Of a stretch of DNA of 64,000 bases, positions 1 to 11,663 are shown in pieces. Made by a program: the position numbers and the translations under genes. Numbering within the stretch: position 1 is the stretch's first letter; each line of letters starts with the position of its first letter. Location: positions 15,872,001 through 15,936,000 of the forward strand of contig CM034548.1 of the NCBI GenBank assembly GCA_020055645.1. Reading direction: 5' to 3'. Source of the DNA: Tomocerus qinae. Its lineage: Eukaryota; Arthropoda; Collembola; Entomobryomorpha; Tomoceridae. The notes beneath the pieces are model-generated. The model was not told where the DNA came from, ran no database searches, and saw nothing but the letters and a program-made list of their open reading frames with translations.

Positions 1-1054
1 TTGACATGACCCATTGAGCACAATATGCAGACATTCATGTGGAGTTTTATCTTTGATTTATTAAACACTGCTGCTATTGTTTGCTTTACTATCGTACTCT
101 GTTTGCCCAAAATGTTTATTTGCCCATTATATATTACCTCTGCACACATTGGCGTGTGTCGGCTTGTTTAGCTTTATTTACCCATCGTTTAGTGTATCTA
201 GCTGAATATGTTTAATAGTACAAATAGGAGCATGCATCAAGTAGTACATTAAGATTAAAGATAGATCAAAAGCTCATAATCCGTAGTCAAGGCAACCTCT
301 TATCTCTATAAATGAATATATATTTTACAATGTTGTCTAAACTTTGAACCAAATTCACTCTAGCATTTTTCCAGTTATTTTTAAAAAATTTACTCAATAA
401 ATAAACTAAATATTACTATAAAATATTAAAATCTAATTTTATAAGTATTTCTATTTCATTTGGCTGAGGTAGAACGCATAGCATTAGTGAAAATATTAGT
501 TCATGAATGCAAATTGCGGAATATAAATAAATCCATATTTAAAATGTTTTACATGGAGATTTAAAACGTTTAGTTACACAAAGTGTCTTCTGCGTAAAAT
601 GAATTTATTCGAGTGTCATCTTTTTATTCGTGATTATTTCGGTTAGTAGCGACTAGCAATATGTATATTAACCTATTGATGTTGCGCACGTCTGAATACC
701 TATTTAGACGTGTAGTTCCAGCTCAGGTGGGTTCACATGATCTAAATCCTGTTTAGTATGTCCAAATCGAACTCATTTCTCATCGATTTTCTCGTTAGGC
801 CGGTGTTCGTCAGGGAAAGGAAAGGGAACAGCAAGTAGAATAGGGGATTTAGTAAATTCATAATCATCCGTAGCTAACATAACTGTATTGACGATTTGCT
901 GAAGTCCTTCAGTCTATTTGTGCCAGGTAGGAGATATATATTTAATCCTCCTTTTTGTCGTTTTGCTTTGTGTGTCTTGAGGAGATTGTTTTAGCAACGT
1001 TTAATCTGTCATCATCAGTCATAATTTGTTGTAATTTATTAAAAATGTGACAAA
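1..1054. other. AT-rich non-coding flank
   Basis: I see no gene, RNA or convincing repeat here. The sequence is AT-rich with only short ORFs. It may include 5' untranslated or promoter sequence for the small ORF that starts at 1055. Confidence 0.5.
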
Positions 1055-1387
1055 ATGGGTATTTGTTGTGGCAATCCAAGTGTGGTCGAAACTACAGAAG
1101 GTGTCAATCTAATGACCAGTAAGGCTGTAGGTTCGTTAGGGGCAATGTTCATGGACACTTGGAGTTTAAACAATACAAAAAATGGGCAGCCAGTAGACGT
1201 AGATACAGACTCAGCATTTGTTACCAGTGTATCCGATTTTATTGGACATAACGACGAAAATGAAAAGAACGTTGTGCCTAGCAATTTGAGTGACAATATA
1301 AATACAATTATAACTCAACCTGCAGGGGTAGAAATAAATAACGATTCCAATGAAAAATTGCTGATGGGTACAGAAAATTTTTATTAA
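1055..1387 (+). CDS. small hypothetical protein, MGICCG N-terminus
   Basis: This is an uninterrupted 110-codon frame with ATG in the favourable context ACAAAATGG and a TAA stop. I do not recognise the family. The N-terminus reads MGICCGN. Glycine at position 2 followed by a cysteine pair is the pattern of proteins that are N-myristoylated and palmitoylated onto membranes, so membrane tethering is a reasonable inference. The rest is polar and rich in Asn, Asp, Ser and Thr, with no membrane segment, and is probably disordered. It ends about 880 bp before the peroxiredoxin start on the same strand. It could be a single-exon gene, a first exon of something longer, or a chance ORF. The absence of low-complexity sequence and the good start context favour a real gene, but only moderately. 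Confidence 0.42.
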   Translation: MGICCGNPSVVETTEGVNLMTSKAVGSLGAMFMDTWSLNNTKNGQPVDVDTDSAFVTSVSDFIGHNDENEKNVVPSNLSDNINTIITQPAGVEINNDSNEKLLMGTENFY

Positions 1388-2270
1388 GCAGTTAAATTTA
1401 GTCCATGTGCTGACGTGTCCTAAGAAATTGGATTATCTTTGCATTTTCTCTCTTAAATATTTATAAACATCCGCTATAGGCAATTATCAACAACTTAATA
1501 AATACTTGTGTTACAGCGACCAGGAAATTTACTCGAATATTTAAACTGGCATTCAGACTGTGACTGGAAAAGTAAATTGGATTCACTAACAATCAGTCTA
1601 TTGTTTGATACTATTGAAAAAAAAATTAATATTTAGTTTTTAATTAATGACTTTTATTGCATAACAATATGGCAGAATGTAGAAATAGAGTTGCAGTCAC
1701 TATTGTTGCATCTTGCATTGCATGCTAGTCCTCGAGAAATAATCTGTCTAACTTCTTTTAATAACAGCTTCGACTAAATTCTATATTATTGTATGTAATA
1801 CATTCTAATTCTTCTATACTAGTGCATTGTTGTTATGTATGCATAATAGTATTTATGGTAGCCTAGTACAATTACATAGTTTAAATTGTTTCAGTTTAAA
1901 AATTAGGTTCACTGTCTTTGCATGTGGTTATAATAAGCAAATTAAATCATTACAAGTCATATTTTCGCGACAGCAGCCCTGAGGACAGTTCTTAATTAAG
2001 TAGAATGAAATGGTTGACATTCTACCATTGTAATCTAAAGGAAATGGTTTTATTTAGTTTAATTGAATTCTGCATAGTTGACATTTCAAAGCTAAATGGT
2101 AACGATTCTTTTTTTCCTGAGCAGAAACAAGCATAGTAAGCTATATTAATGTGCATTAACGTATTAGCGCTTGGGGCTCTCTGATACGCGAGAATATGAT
2201 ACACATTATGATACAATTCTAAGCAACTATATTAACCGTTTTTTCACTTTCGGACATTTTAGTAGATGAA
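1388..2270. other. intergenic or 5' region of peroxiredoxin
   Basis: This AT-rich stretch has no supportable ORF. It probably contains the promoter and any non-coding first exon of the peroxiredoxin gene, but I cannot place a transcription start. Confidence 0.4.
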
Positions 2271-3517
2271 ATGGCAGCAATTGGACAACTTGCAATTCAA
2301 AAGCCAGCTCCTAAGTGGACAGCCCAAGCTGTCGTCAATGGCGAATTCAAGGAAATAAGCTTGGATGACTACGCTGGAAAATATGTAGTCTTCTTTTTCT
2401 ACCCTGCGGATTTGTAAGACATTTTATAATAAATTTATACTTGGCTTTTACATTGTAAAGAAGTTTGAAGTTATGAAATTTACTCTGAAATTTGGTTTTA
2501 TTTTAGCACTTTCGTGTGTCCAACGGAAATAATTGCGTTTTCTGACCGCAAGGATGAATTTGACAAGATCGAATGTGAAGTTATAGCTGCGTCAACTGAT
2601 TCCCATTTCTCTCATTTTGCATGGTTAGTACTAAATAGTAATTTTCGCTTTCCCGTGTCTACTACCTTGACGGTATTCAATCTAACTAACGCCTATAGAC
2701 TGGAATATTTATGCTAAATTTTTTGTTCATAGGATTAGTACTCCAAGGAAACAAGGAGGCTTGGGTGATATGAAAATTCCGATTGTGGCTGACAAAAACG
2801 GCGATATTGCCAAAGCGTACGGAATTTACAAGGTAAAAACTTAGGTGCCAGACATAGTAATATATCAGTTCATATCTCTAAGCGTTTCGGTGATACAAAC
2901 GAGAGTAATCTAAAGTAGAAACGCGAGTGAAATTGGAATGTGGCGCAGTGTGGCGTTTCCAAAGTACTGTTGCGTTTCTATGTAAAAAAAATACGGAAAG
3001 TCTGGAAGTCAAGTAAATTTGATATATTTTTAGTAAAGAAATATTGCTTTTACGCTTTTAAATTTTTTTTCTTAATTACAGTTATTATTATTAATTCTGA
3101 CGTTTCATTTTGTTCATGCAATAGGAATTCTAAAGGCCACTTATTTCAATTGATTGTTTTGTAAGCTATTATTTGGGTATATCTGTATCTGCAGAATGAT
3201 GAAGGAATTGCCTACCGAGGATTGTTCATCATCGATGGAAAACAAAATTTGCGTCAAATAACTATCAACGATCTCCCTGTTGGTCGCAACGTTGACGAGA
3301 CTCTGCGTTTAGTGCAAGCATTCCAATTTACGGACAAGTACGGCGAAGGTATGTTTTATGTCAAAATATGTATAATGAATATAGTTAGCAGATATACTTA
3401 GTAGTCTATCTTAAAAATTTCATTTCTATTTTAGTGTGCCCTGCAGGATGGAAACCTGGGCAGAAAACTATCAAGCCGACCTTGACTGAAAGCAAGGACT
3501 ACTTTGAAAGTACCTAG
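2271..3517 (+). CDS. typical 2-Cys peroxiredoxin (Prx1/2 type)
   Basis: This is a thiol peroxidase that reduces hydrogen peroxide and is recycled by thioredoxin. It is probably cytosolic, as no signal or transit peptide is visible. Five exons join in frame: 2271-2413, 2507-2623, 2733-2832, 3195-3348 and 3435-3517, giving 198 residues, the usual family length. The peroxidatic cysteine is Cys52 in the motif TFVCPTE. The resolving cysteine is Cys173 in [14 protein letters not shown] motif lies at about 95-98 and a C-terminal Tyr-Phe pair at 194-195. GGLG plus YF is the known signature of eukaryotic peroxiredoxins that are sensitive to overoxidation. All introns are GT-AG and the first two are about 100 bp. 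The start is chosen because MAAIGQL matches the family N-terminus. Nothing looks broken. Assignment to Prx1 versus Prx2 is not meaningful in invertebrates. Confidence 0.96.
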
Positions 3518-4866
3518 GTCAGGTCAGGAGTGTGAGCTACAAATTGCAATCGGCAATTTAATTCCTATAACCCTTATCCTATTTAGTATACTTGTACTTT
3601 ACTGTATTCACAAACTAGCAACGTATATTGTATTAGCACATTGTATTAGCAATTATTTGTAAGTACCTACTTATTCCATGTCACCTAAAACCTTTATCAG
3701 TGATGAAATTGCTTGCTATACAACTGGCAAGATGTTTACTCATACTGCAACTTATAATATTACTGGTTAATATTGTATTAAATTCCTCTCCATCTCACTT
3801 TATATCAATTGCTTACTTATATTTTTTTGTTAACCTTTTCTTAATTGCGTCTGTCTGGTAGCATATGTTCTAGACTATACTGTCGGCAGGATACAGAAAC
3901 ACACCCCAAACTCAAATGAAATAAAGTGATGCTTCATTAAAAGAATGAATCGGTGTTTATACTTTTGTATTATTATTACATGGTCAGTACCATACTCTCT
4001 TAGCTATCTACTCTTCAATTGAATAATAACATGCGGCTTGTACTTGTAGAATGACAGTTAGTGACATTCCCATTTAAATACCAGTGGCTCCTGTTTCCTA
4101 TTTAACGCTTCTGTATAAATTGTGTTCAAACAATTATAGCTGGCTGTATCACTAGCATACTTACAAGTCATACTACAGTTCGGCATCTTTTACTACAATG
4201 ATACAATTGACCTCTCCATAATATTGAGTATCGAATGTGTCATAAATTATGTCCGTGCCTGACACATACGGTACTTAATTTACTTTTACACCATTACATC
4301 GGCATGTCATTGTAAAAGCGAGATTTAATCACTATTTTGAGTATTTTGGCATAAGCATGCTGTTGGATATATTATATAACAACATTAAAAACTGCAAATT
4401 CTGACAATCTTATCCATCAATTTATATTTACTTATTATGATGAATTAAACCGATTTAACAATACGTAATTTAGGAATACTTTTGGTTTGAAAGAATATTG
4501 GAATTATGTTTGCATGTTTATTTTTAGTAGATTTTATTAGTTCGTTATAGGTCTAGAAGTACAAAATTAATCATTTTAGGCTACATACTAAAATAGTAAG
4601 TCGTAACTACCAGTCTTTAAGGCCTTCAGGATCAGCAACTAGTTCATATTATCACATTTAATTTCAGTAATGATAGTTACTTTTTGATGTCTTCCATCGC
4701 ACACTATTCTCTAGTAACAAAACTTTTGCCAAATTTAATGTCCTTGGATAAAATGTCAACACTAAATCTCCACGAAAACTACAAAATGGTTTGAAATGGA
4801 AGATTTTAGCAATTAGTGGCAACACTAAAGACTATCATAATAGTTAATACATTTTTTAATAAAGTT
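3518..4866. other. 3' UTR of peroxiredoxin and convergent intergenic region
   Basis: The first ~400 bp after the peroxiredoxin stop are likely its 3' UTR, ending near the AATAAA at 3920-3925. The remainder separates two convergent genes, with the BRCA2 3' end at 4867, and holds only short chance ORFs. Confidence 0.5.
3920..3925 (+). terminator. candidate polyadenylation signal of peroxiredoxin
   Basis: A canonical AATAAA hexamer lies about 400 bp downstream of the peroxiredoxin stop, on the gene's strand. It is the first exact hexamer I noticed after the stop. In AT-rich DNA such hexamers also occur by chance. Confidence 0.4.
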
Positions 4867-7800
4867 TTATGATTTCTTCAGTGGAGGAACAAATTTTTTC
4901 GACGCCCGAGGAGTTGTTACCATTGTTAACTGTGGAATAGGTGGAGGATTCCCATAAGACTGTAAAAGTTTCATTCTCTTGGCTGAATTGGCACTGCCAG
5001 TCGGGGTAACGTTAAAACTGGCGTTGTTTCCAACGGAAAATGCAGGAGTCTGAGGAGTCCGGGCGCTGTCTTTTACAAAAGAAGTATTGAAGCTTGAATT
5101 TCCTGTAGACAGTCTAGAATCCAGTCTACTAAAAAGTATCATTTCAGAAGACGAAGCGAATGACTTGGGATTCTGAAAATAATTAAATAATAATTTTGTC
5201 GTAATGAAACGTATTGAAAGTAGTGTATATTCAAATTAATAAAGTATTTGCATATTCACATTACTAAGTATTTGTATATTCACATTACTAAGTATTTGTA
5301 TATTCAAATAGCTAAAAGTATGGTTTACCTGTATATTACTCTTTAGCGTATTCAAGGCAGCACACATTATACTTTCTTTAGGGTTTGTTTTAAAAATAGA
5401 TGTTTCCTGAAAGAAAGCTGTAGGAATAAATGATTTAGGGCTGGAAACTCGCCATTGTAAATTGAATATTGATAAGAAAGTTCCTTGTTGCAAAACGTCG
5501 TCCAAAAGTTGATCCTAAGCAATAAATTTTAGCTATATGAGAATTTTGCAGAGTAAAACTTTTTAATGACAGCAAAATTTCCAGTTAAAGAAAATAAGAT
5601 AATGGAAGTAGTAATGAAAAGACTATAATCTGTTAGTATACAGTAACATCTCCTGCCTTAAAACAACTGCTACCTAAATTTATAAGAAATAAAGTTAATG
5701 ATAAAAACGGTTAATTATTTGCACTAATTTAAAATGAGATTTGAAAGAATTTACTAGAAAATTGAATCCTAACAACAAGACCAGACATTAACAAAAATCG
5801 AGTTGGTAAATATTCGGAACAAGTAAGAATAAGCAATAGATTAATCATTTCGTAATCACGAAAACAAAATTTATGTGATTCCATCAATTTTTCCTTACAG
5901 TTATGGAGTTCCAAAACCGGATTGCTAGAAAATTGTTATTTTCATCAGATATATAAACGAGCTGGCCACTATTTCCTACAACAGGCCGTACAGACACCAC
6001 CAGTCCAACAACATCAATCTCCTTGAATAAAGCCGAAAAGTTGGGAGAGATTACATCACTTATAGCATGGCAAATTCTAACGGTTTTCCGGAATATTTCG
6101 GTTGACATATCCATAGCTTGGAATTGCGTTCGTACTGTAGTGTTAAGTTGAATTATATCTTGGTGCAATTTTGAGTTGGTGGTGAGATTACTAATTTCAA
6201 AAGTGTCACCCTCTTTAAGAGACGATAGGAGGGTTTCCGGAGGCTTCCAAAGTGATATGAACGCACAATTCTTAGCATCGGAAACATCTCCACAAGTTGA
6301 AGTATCAAGCACCAACAACTACAAAAAAAAACAAACGTTTCCTTACAAAAAAGAGAAATCAAAGTACTTGGTTATTTGCTAATCAGTAATGCCATAGCAT
6401 AGTATAATGTATTTTGTAAACGCTTACCTTAACTACTTGTGAAGGTTGACCTGCCATTAATTTTTTTCGTTGTGTCTCAAATTGGGACTGGATGGCACTT
6501 CGTATGGAATCTTCTCTAAGGATTTTTGCATTTTGGACCTCATTGAAAACCCCCGGCGACAGCATTGACTACAACATTGAATATTCTTTCTTTTAAAGCA
6601 ATAAAATATATGAAAAAGCCAGTCTATATTCCATTACTCTGCTAGTATTAAAAGTAAATTTTTCATCACTAGGAATAAACTGGAAAATAAAAAAAGTGGA
6701 TGTCGTTTTTCATCATTTCCTACAAACAAATATGGACATCAATTTGAAATTTGCCCCAGATTCTGTTCTATCTAAAATCAGAGGATCGGGAAGATTAGGG
6801 CCCCAACCCAATTATATGATTTGTTGAGTTTTCATTTATTATGCACAAATGCTAATAATTATATTCCACTATATGCTTATTTTAGATACAAGGTAAATTA
6901 GTAACCTCTATGTTCGTTATATCATCAGAACCTTCCATTAAATCCAAAATAGAATCCGGTGGCATTTTATTTAGCGTATTTTTGTTTAAGGATGACAGTC
7001 GACACTTTTTGGGGTCACTTTTATTTGAATATTGTTGCCTAACATCCTTCTCAATTTCAGCATAAATCTTTTCAGCATCATTTTCTGCATCCTGTTTCTT
7101 TTGCTGACTCTCGAACTGTTTTTGAGACAGAATCACTGAAAAATAAAGTAAAAATAAAACTTGTAGTAATCATACACCGAGATAAAAATGGTAATAACAG
7201 TGCCACTCCTTACAAAAAGAAGAGTTACCTGTTTTTCCTTCTGTATTTTTATTTATATATATTGATGGGTAGATGCGAGCCAAGTAAACATTGATAAGAG
7301 CTACTGTCTTTTGATCGTAGGTTATTAAACTAATTTTATCCGGTCGAGTCTCTACGCAGTCCTTTGAGTCGCCACTGGCTGGGACTTCAGTTTTCAACTG
7401 TTCTTCTGGGTCATCCTGAAGTAGTTGATCATTCTCTTCATCCGCCAACAATGCAGTGACGCTGTCCTCTATCTCTTTACCAATCTCATCTGCTTTAAAT
7501 GCCATTGAACTCCCATCCCCCAAATCGCCCAATTTATCACATTCAAAATGGTCATCAAGCATACTAACATCCTCTTTGCTGGTTTCTTCAATTTTGGTTT
7601 CTACAACAGTTTCAGGAGACAAAATACTTATTTTTCCAGATGTAAAAGGAATTGGACTTAGGGCACATTTTCGTAAATCTTCACTAGTTTCAGGTTTCTT
7701 TTTTTCCCATAACTTTTGAACTTCTTTAACCGATTCCACTTTAACAGAAATATTTTTTCCACCTGCTGTAGAAAATCCTGGACCTACTTTTGGCTTTGAT

Positions 7801-10316
7801 TCAACAAAGATATTATCCTTGACCTCTGAATTTTTCCATACATCTGAATCTTTTTTAAGTTCTTCCATTGAAACGGAGATATTCTTCACAGTTTCAGGAT
7901 CTGGTTTTATTTCGATAAAATCATTTTTGCTGGCCTCGATAAATTCCAATAATTTTTGTTCCTTTTTTCGTGCTTCCGTTGAAACTAAGGTATTTTTCCC
8001 AATTGCAGTAGCAAATCCAGGAGCTGTATTTGACTTTCTTCCAATAAAATCATTTTCGTTGACTTCAATATTTTCCATTAATTTTTGTCGTTTTTTAATC
8101 GATTTCTCTGAAACAGGGATATTTTTTCCACTTGCAGTAGCAAATCCCGCAGCAGTATTTGGTTTTATTTCGATAAAATCATTTTTGCTGGCCTCGATAA
8201 ATTCCAATAACTTTTGTTCTTTTTTCCGTGCTTCCGTTGAAACTGAGGTATTTTTCCCAATTGCAGCACCAAATCCCCGAGCGGTATTTGGCTTTCTATC
8301 TATAAAATCACTTTGGTTGTCCTCGATATTTTCCATTAATTTTTGCCGTTTTTTAAGCGATGCTTCTGAAATTGATATATTCTTTCCACTTGCAGTAGCA
8401 AATCCCACAGCTGTATTTGGTTTTATTTCTATAAAATCATTTTTACTGCCCTCAATAAATTCCAATAACTTTTGTTCTTTTTTACTTACTTCCGCTGAAG
8501 CTGATGTATTTTTTCCAATTGGAGTAGCAAATCTCGGAGCTGTATTTGGTTTTCTTTCAATAAAATCATTTTCATTGACCTCGATATTTTCCGTTGATTT
8601 TTGTCGTTTTTTAAGCGATTCCTCCGAAACAGACGTATTTATCTCACTAGCAGCAATTCCCGAAGTTATATTTGGTTTTCTTTCTATAAAATCATTTTCG
8701 TTGACCTCGATATTTTCCATTAATTTCTGTCGTTTTTTAAGCGATTCCTCTGAAATTAAGGTATTTTTCCCACTTGCAGCAGAAAATCCTAGAGCTGTAT
8801 TTGGTTGTCTTTCTATAAAATTATTTTCGTTGACCTCAGTATTTTCCATTAATTTCTGTCGTTTTTTAAGCGATTCCTCTGAAATGAAGGTATTTTTCCC
8901 ACTTGCAGCAGAAAATCCCGAAGCTGTATTTGGTTTTGTTTCTAATAAATAATTTTCGTTGACCTCAGTATTTTCCATTAATTTATGTCGTTTTTTAAGC
9001 GATTCTTCTGAAACGGAGATATTTTTCTCACTTGCAGTAGCAAACCCCGGAGTTGAATTTGGCATAATAAAATCATTGACAATTACATCTGTATTTTTCC
9101 ATAATTTTTGACATTTTTTAACTGCTTCCTTTGAGACGGAGATATTCTTCCCACTTGCGGTTGTGAATCCTGGAGCTGCAGTTGGTTTTATTTCGATTAA
9201 ATCATTTTCGCTGGCCTCGATAAATTCCAATAACTTTTGTTCTTTTTTACGTGCTTCCGTTAAAACGGATGTATTCTTCCCCCTTCCTCCTAATCCCGGA
9301 GCTACATTTGTCCTTCTTCTAATAAAATCGTCATTATTTATCTCTAAATTTTCCCTTAATTTTTGAACTTTTTTAATTGCTTCTGTTGAAACAGAGATAT
9401 TCTTCCCAGTTGTAGTTGCAAATTCCGGAGCTAATGTTTCATTTGGGTTTCTTTCAACAACATCGCTATTCTTGCCCTCGTTGTTTTTCCATAAATTTCG
9501 TACTTTTTTAATTGAATCGGTTGACACGGAAACATTTTTCCCACTAGCAGTGGATAATCCTTTGGTAAGCATCGTTGGCATTGGCGGCATTGTGGGCCAA
9601 CTAAAATCATCTTCCTCCTCCTCCATTGATTTCAAATCGTCTTGAGGCATTTCTATGTCTTCTGGAGCTACAGGAGTAACTTCACTGTCTGTATATCCTA
9701 TCTGTAAAGTATTTACGCTAACTTCTTTTACTGTTTCTTTCCGATTACTTTCAACTTTCTTTATAGCTTCAGTAGACTCAGCAATACTTTTCGCACTAAC
9801 GGTAGAAAACCCTGGCTTTGGGATCGATTTAGACGAATCAGAATTTTTATTTGGTTGATTTGTTGTAGCTAAGGCACATGTACTTATCTCACCCAAAATT
9901 CGGTCTTCGTCCTCTTGTTCCTCCTCTTTTTCGCGCAATTTAATTATCTTATTGACTCTTTTTCGTCTTTCTTTATTTCGAGCTTTCGTATTTGGTGTAT
10001 CCGCTTTAACAACGGTATTGAACGCCATTCTATTTAATTCATCTAATACTGGGTCTGTGTCTGAACTTGCATTTGACATTTCGTCATCAGAAGAAAATGA
10101 ATACCCTACAACTGGGCTTTTCAAAAAATCTTCACTGTCCTCGTTTTCGTTAGCAACTGCTTCCGCTACTTGGCACACTTCTTCCAGAGTTTTAGGAGAT
10201 ATTTGTTTGAAATATGCTTGGGTATATTCTGACATTTTCGGTTCTGGCTTCCCTGCAGGTTTGCTTAATACTTTTGGAGGAGTCATATAATTATCTTCCC
10301 AGTCCATTTTCTCCAT
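4867..10316 (-). CDS. BRCA2: BRCA2 orthologue with ~16 BRC-like repeats and compact DNA-binding region
   Basis: BRCA2 loads RAD51 onto single-stranded DNA during homologous recombination. Six exons join in frame (minus strand): 10316-7229, 7135-6906, 6568-6428, 6318-5899, 5514-5329 and 5172-4867, giving 1456 residues. The giant first coding exon carries BRC-like units of about 43 residues, one near residue 167 and the rest from ~250 to ~870. Units resemble GFATASGKNISVS followed by a basic helix (LKKRQKL). The later exons match the BRCA2 C-terminal fold: the end of OB2 (ARIYPSIYI...), a charged tower arm, the tower return (SAIQSQFETQRKKL), then OB2/OB3 (VVGLVVSVRPVVG, FLAIRFWN, NLQWRVSSPKS). 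The helical domain and OB1, which precede this part in vertebrates, are not visible. The tail is Ser/Thr/Pro-rich and ends FVPPLKKS. Human BRCA2 is 3418 residues with 8 BRC repeats. The transcript is unverified but all junction phases agree. Confidence 0.93.
5229..5309. repeat. short ~24 bp tandem repeat in BRCA2 intron
   Basis: About three copies of a unit resembling AAGTATTTGTATATTCACAT lie in tandem inside the last BRCA2 intron, ending about 20 bp from the donor side of the exon at 5329-5514. The copies are nearly identical. This looks like a small minisatellite with no evident function. Confidence 0.7.
7745..9570 (-). repeat. BRC-repeat coding array, ~129 bp unit
   Basis: About fifteen tandem coding units of ~43 codons make up the centre of BRCA2; one further divergent unit lies near 9815. 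Two sub-types occur. One has a helix like SLKKRQKLMEN followed by IEVNENDFIERKPN. The other has ARKKEQKLLEF followed by IEASKNDFIEIKPN. From about unit 10 onward they alternate strictly, so adjacent pairs (258 bp) look like the duplicated block. About nine units keep the FxxA tetrad that in known BRC repeats fits the RAD51 oligomerisation pocket (FATA, FSAA, FTTA, FSTA, FGAA). Several others are degenerate, for example near 9300, 8660 and 7890. Confidence 0.9.
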
Positions 10317-10834
10317 CTTTAATCAAAATTTATCAACCATTACGTATATTGTACTAAATTGCTATGCCGAATTATTTAAAAATGCAATTCTCAATACTTA
10401 AAAATTATCTTTCTGAAAAGTCGAAATAAGTATTCTTAGAATGATGACAAATAACCATATATTGAATGCAATAAAATATTTTACCGTCACACTGGTACTC
10501 TGGTACAATAATGCAACAATTAAATACGCCTCAGAGAGAGAATATTAAACATTGAAGGCTGTCTGATTGAATTTTGACGGCGTCGTTTCACGTCAGTTGT
10601 CAGTCTTTCGTCAAAAAAGATTCAAGTACTAACTTCCACTATAATACGACAAAGATAATACACATGTTTAATTCAACATCAACTATGTTACTAATAATAC
10701 GAATGGATATTAAATCAGACACACTTTCGTAGTTCTGCTTATTTATTGGGGATATTTATGTAATTCTAGATCTAGTGTAATGTAATTCTTGGTGAAAATG
10801 AAGATCATTTCCGCGGGTTGAGGTAATAATAATA
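10317..10834. promoter_or_regulatory. likely bidirectional promoter, BRCA2 / small ORF
   Basis: Only 518 bp separate the divergent start codons of BRCA2 (minus) and the 109-codon ORF (plus). No TATA box is obvious near either start, so position is the only evidence for a shared promoter. A short upstream reading frame (ATGAAGATCATTTCC..., closing with TGA) starts at about 10798, before the plus-strand ORF. Confidence 0.4.
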
Positions 10835-11164
10835 ATGTGTGATCTGATCAACATTCAATATTCGCTCCGGTTGTCGGAAGCAAAGAAACTCTTGTCGCAT
10901 CGGTTAGCATGGCTGGCTAATTTGGAGACCTGTTACAAAAGTTTGCAAGGAAAAAAGAAACCATCCTCAAATCTATTACGTGGTTACTTTTCAATGAAAA
11001 GAAAAATTATTGCACTGTCGACTAAGACAATTCGATTTCAAAAATCGAAGAAAGACAAACACCGGACGGAGGATATTCTTTTTCTGCTCTACATCAATTC
11101 TCGATTGTGCCTACATATGAGCAAGTATTTGTATAGAACTGAGTTTCGGAGAGGGCTATTATAA
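10835..11164 (+). CDS. small hypothetical basic protein divergent to BRCA2
   Basis: This is an uninterrupted 109-codon frame with ATG at 10835 and TAA at the end. I do not recognise the family. The product is strongly basic, with Lys/Arg clusters such as GKKKPSS, MKRKII and KSKKDK, and is predicted mostly helical (SLRLSEAKKLLSHRLAWL). It has no signal peptide or membrane segment. Amino-acid composition and lack of low complexity look protein-like. Its divergent arrangement with BRCA2 over about 0.5 kb suggests shared regulation, but gives no function. It may be a single-exon gene or the first exon of a longer one. A nucleic-acid-binding role would only be a guess from charge. Confidence 0.45.
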   Translation: MCDLINIQYSLRLSEAKKLLSHRLAWLANLETCYKSLQGKKKPSSNLLRGYFSMKRKIIALSTKTIRFQKSKKDKHRTEDILFLLYINSRLCLHMSKYLYRTEFRRGLL

Positions 11165-11663
11165 ATTTTACCGTAAAAATTTCTTGGGAGGTTAGCCCGT
11201 ATAGCTCCCCTCAATACATCATTGTATATGGAACAGGTTGAAAATTACTAAATCACACTGTACATAAGTATTACGTACACATAAACGACATGAGTATATT
11301 ACATGCTTAAAAATAATGCATTATTGAATTCTCCATTATACATTCTGATTCGATACAAGTTAACAAAGAAATAGTCTTGGCGTCCCTTCTCATGTTACTG
11401 CATTTTACAGAAACAGTCAAACTCTCACATAACAGCACCAGTCAATATCAATGAACCATAGTAGAGTATAGTAGATAGAAACAAGCAACTATTGATACAC
11501 TATTTCCATGCCACCAATGAAAATTATCTGTAGATTATGTGGATGTATGTTGATGCCTGTAACCAAAATCTCATCTTGACTTGACGCTGGCGGGCAAAGA
11601 TTTCTAAACGATGTGGTACTACCAAATTACAATCCGCCCCCAGTAGGGTTTATCACACACAGT
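11165..11663. other. spacer between small ORF and tandem array
   Basis: No ORF or repeat can be supported in this stretch. It leads directly into the ~130 bp tandem array. Confidence 0.4.

Noticed and set aside
7819-8952. Long plus-strand frame (377 codons) rich in Phe and Ser
   Set aside because: It is the antisense of the BRCA2 BRC repeats. The repeated sense codons leave the opposite strand open, and its repeats mirror the sense units.
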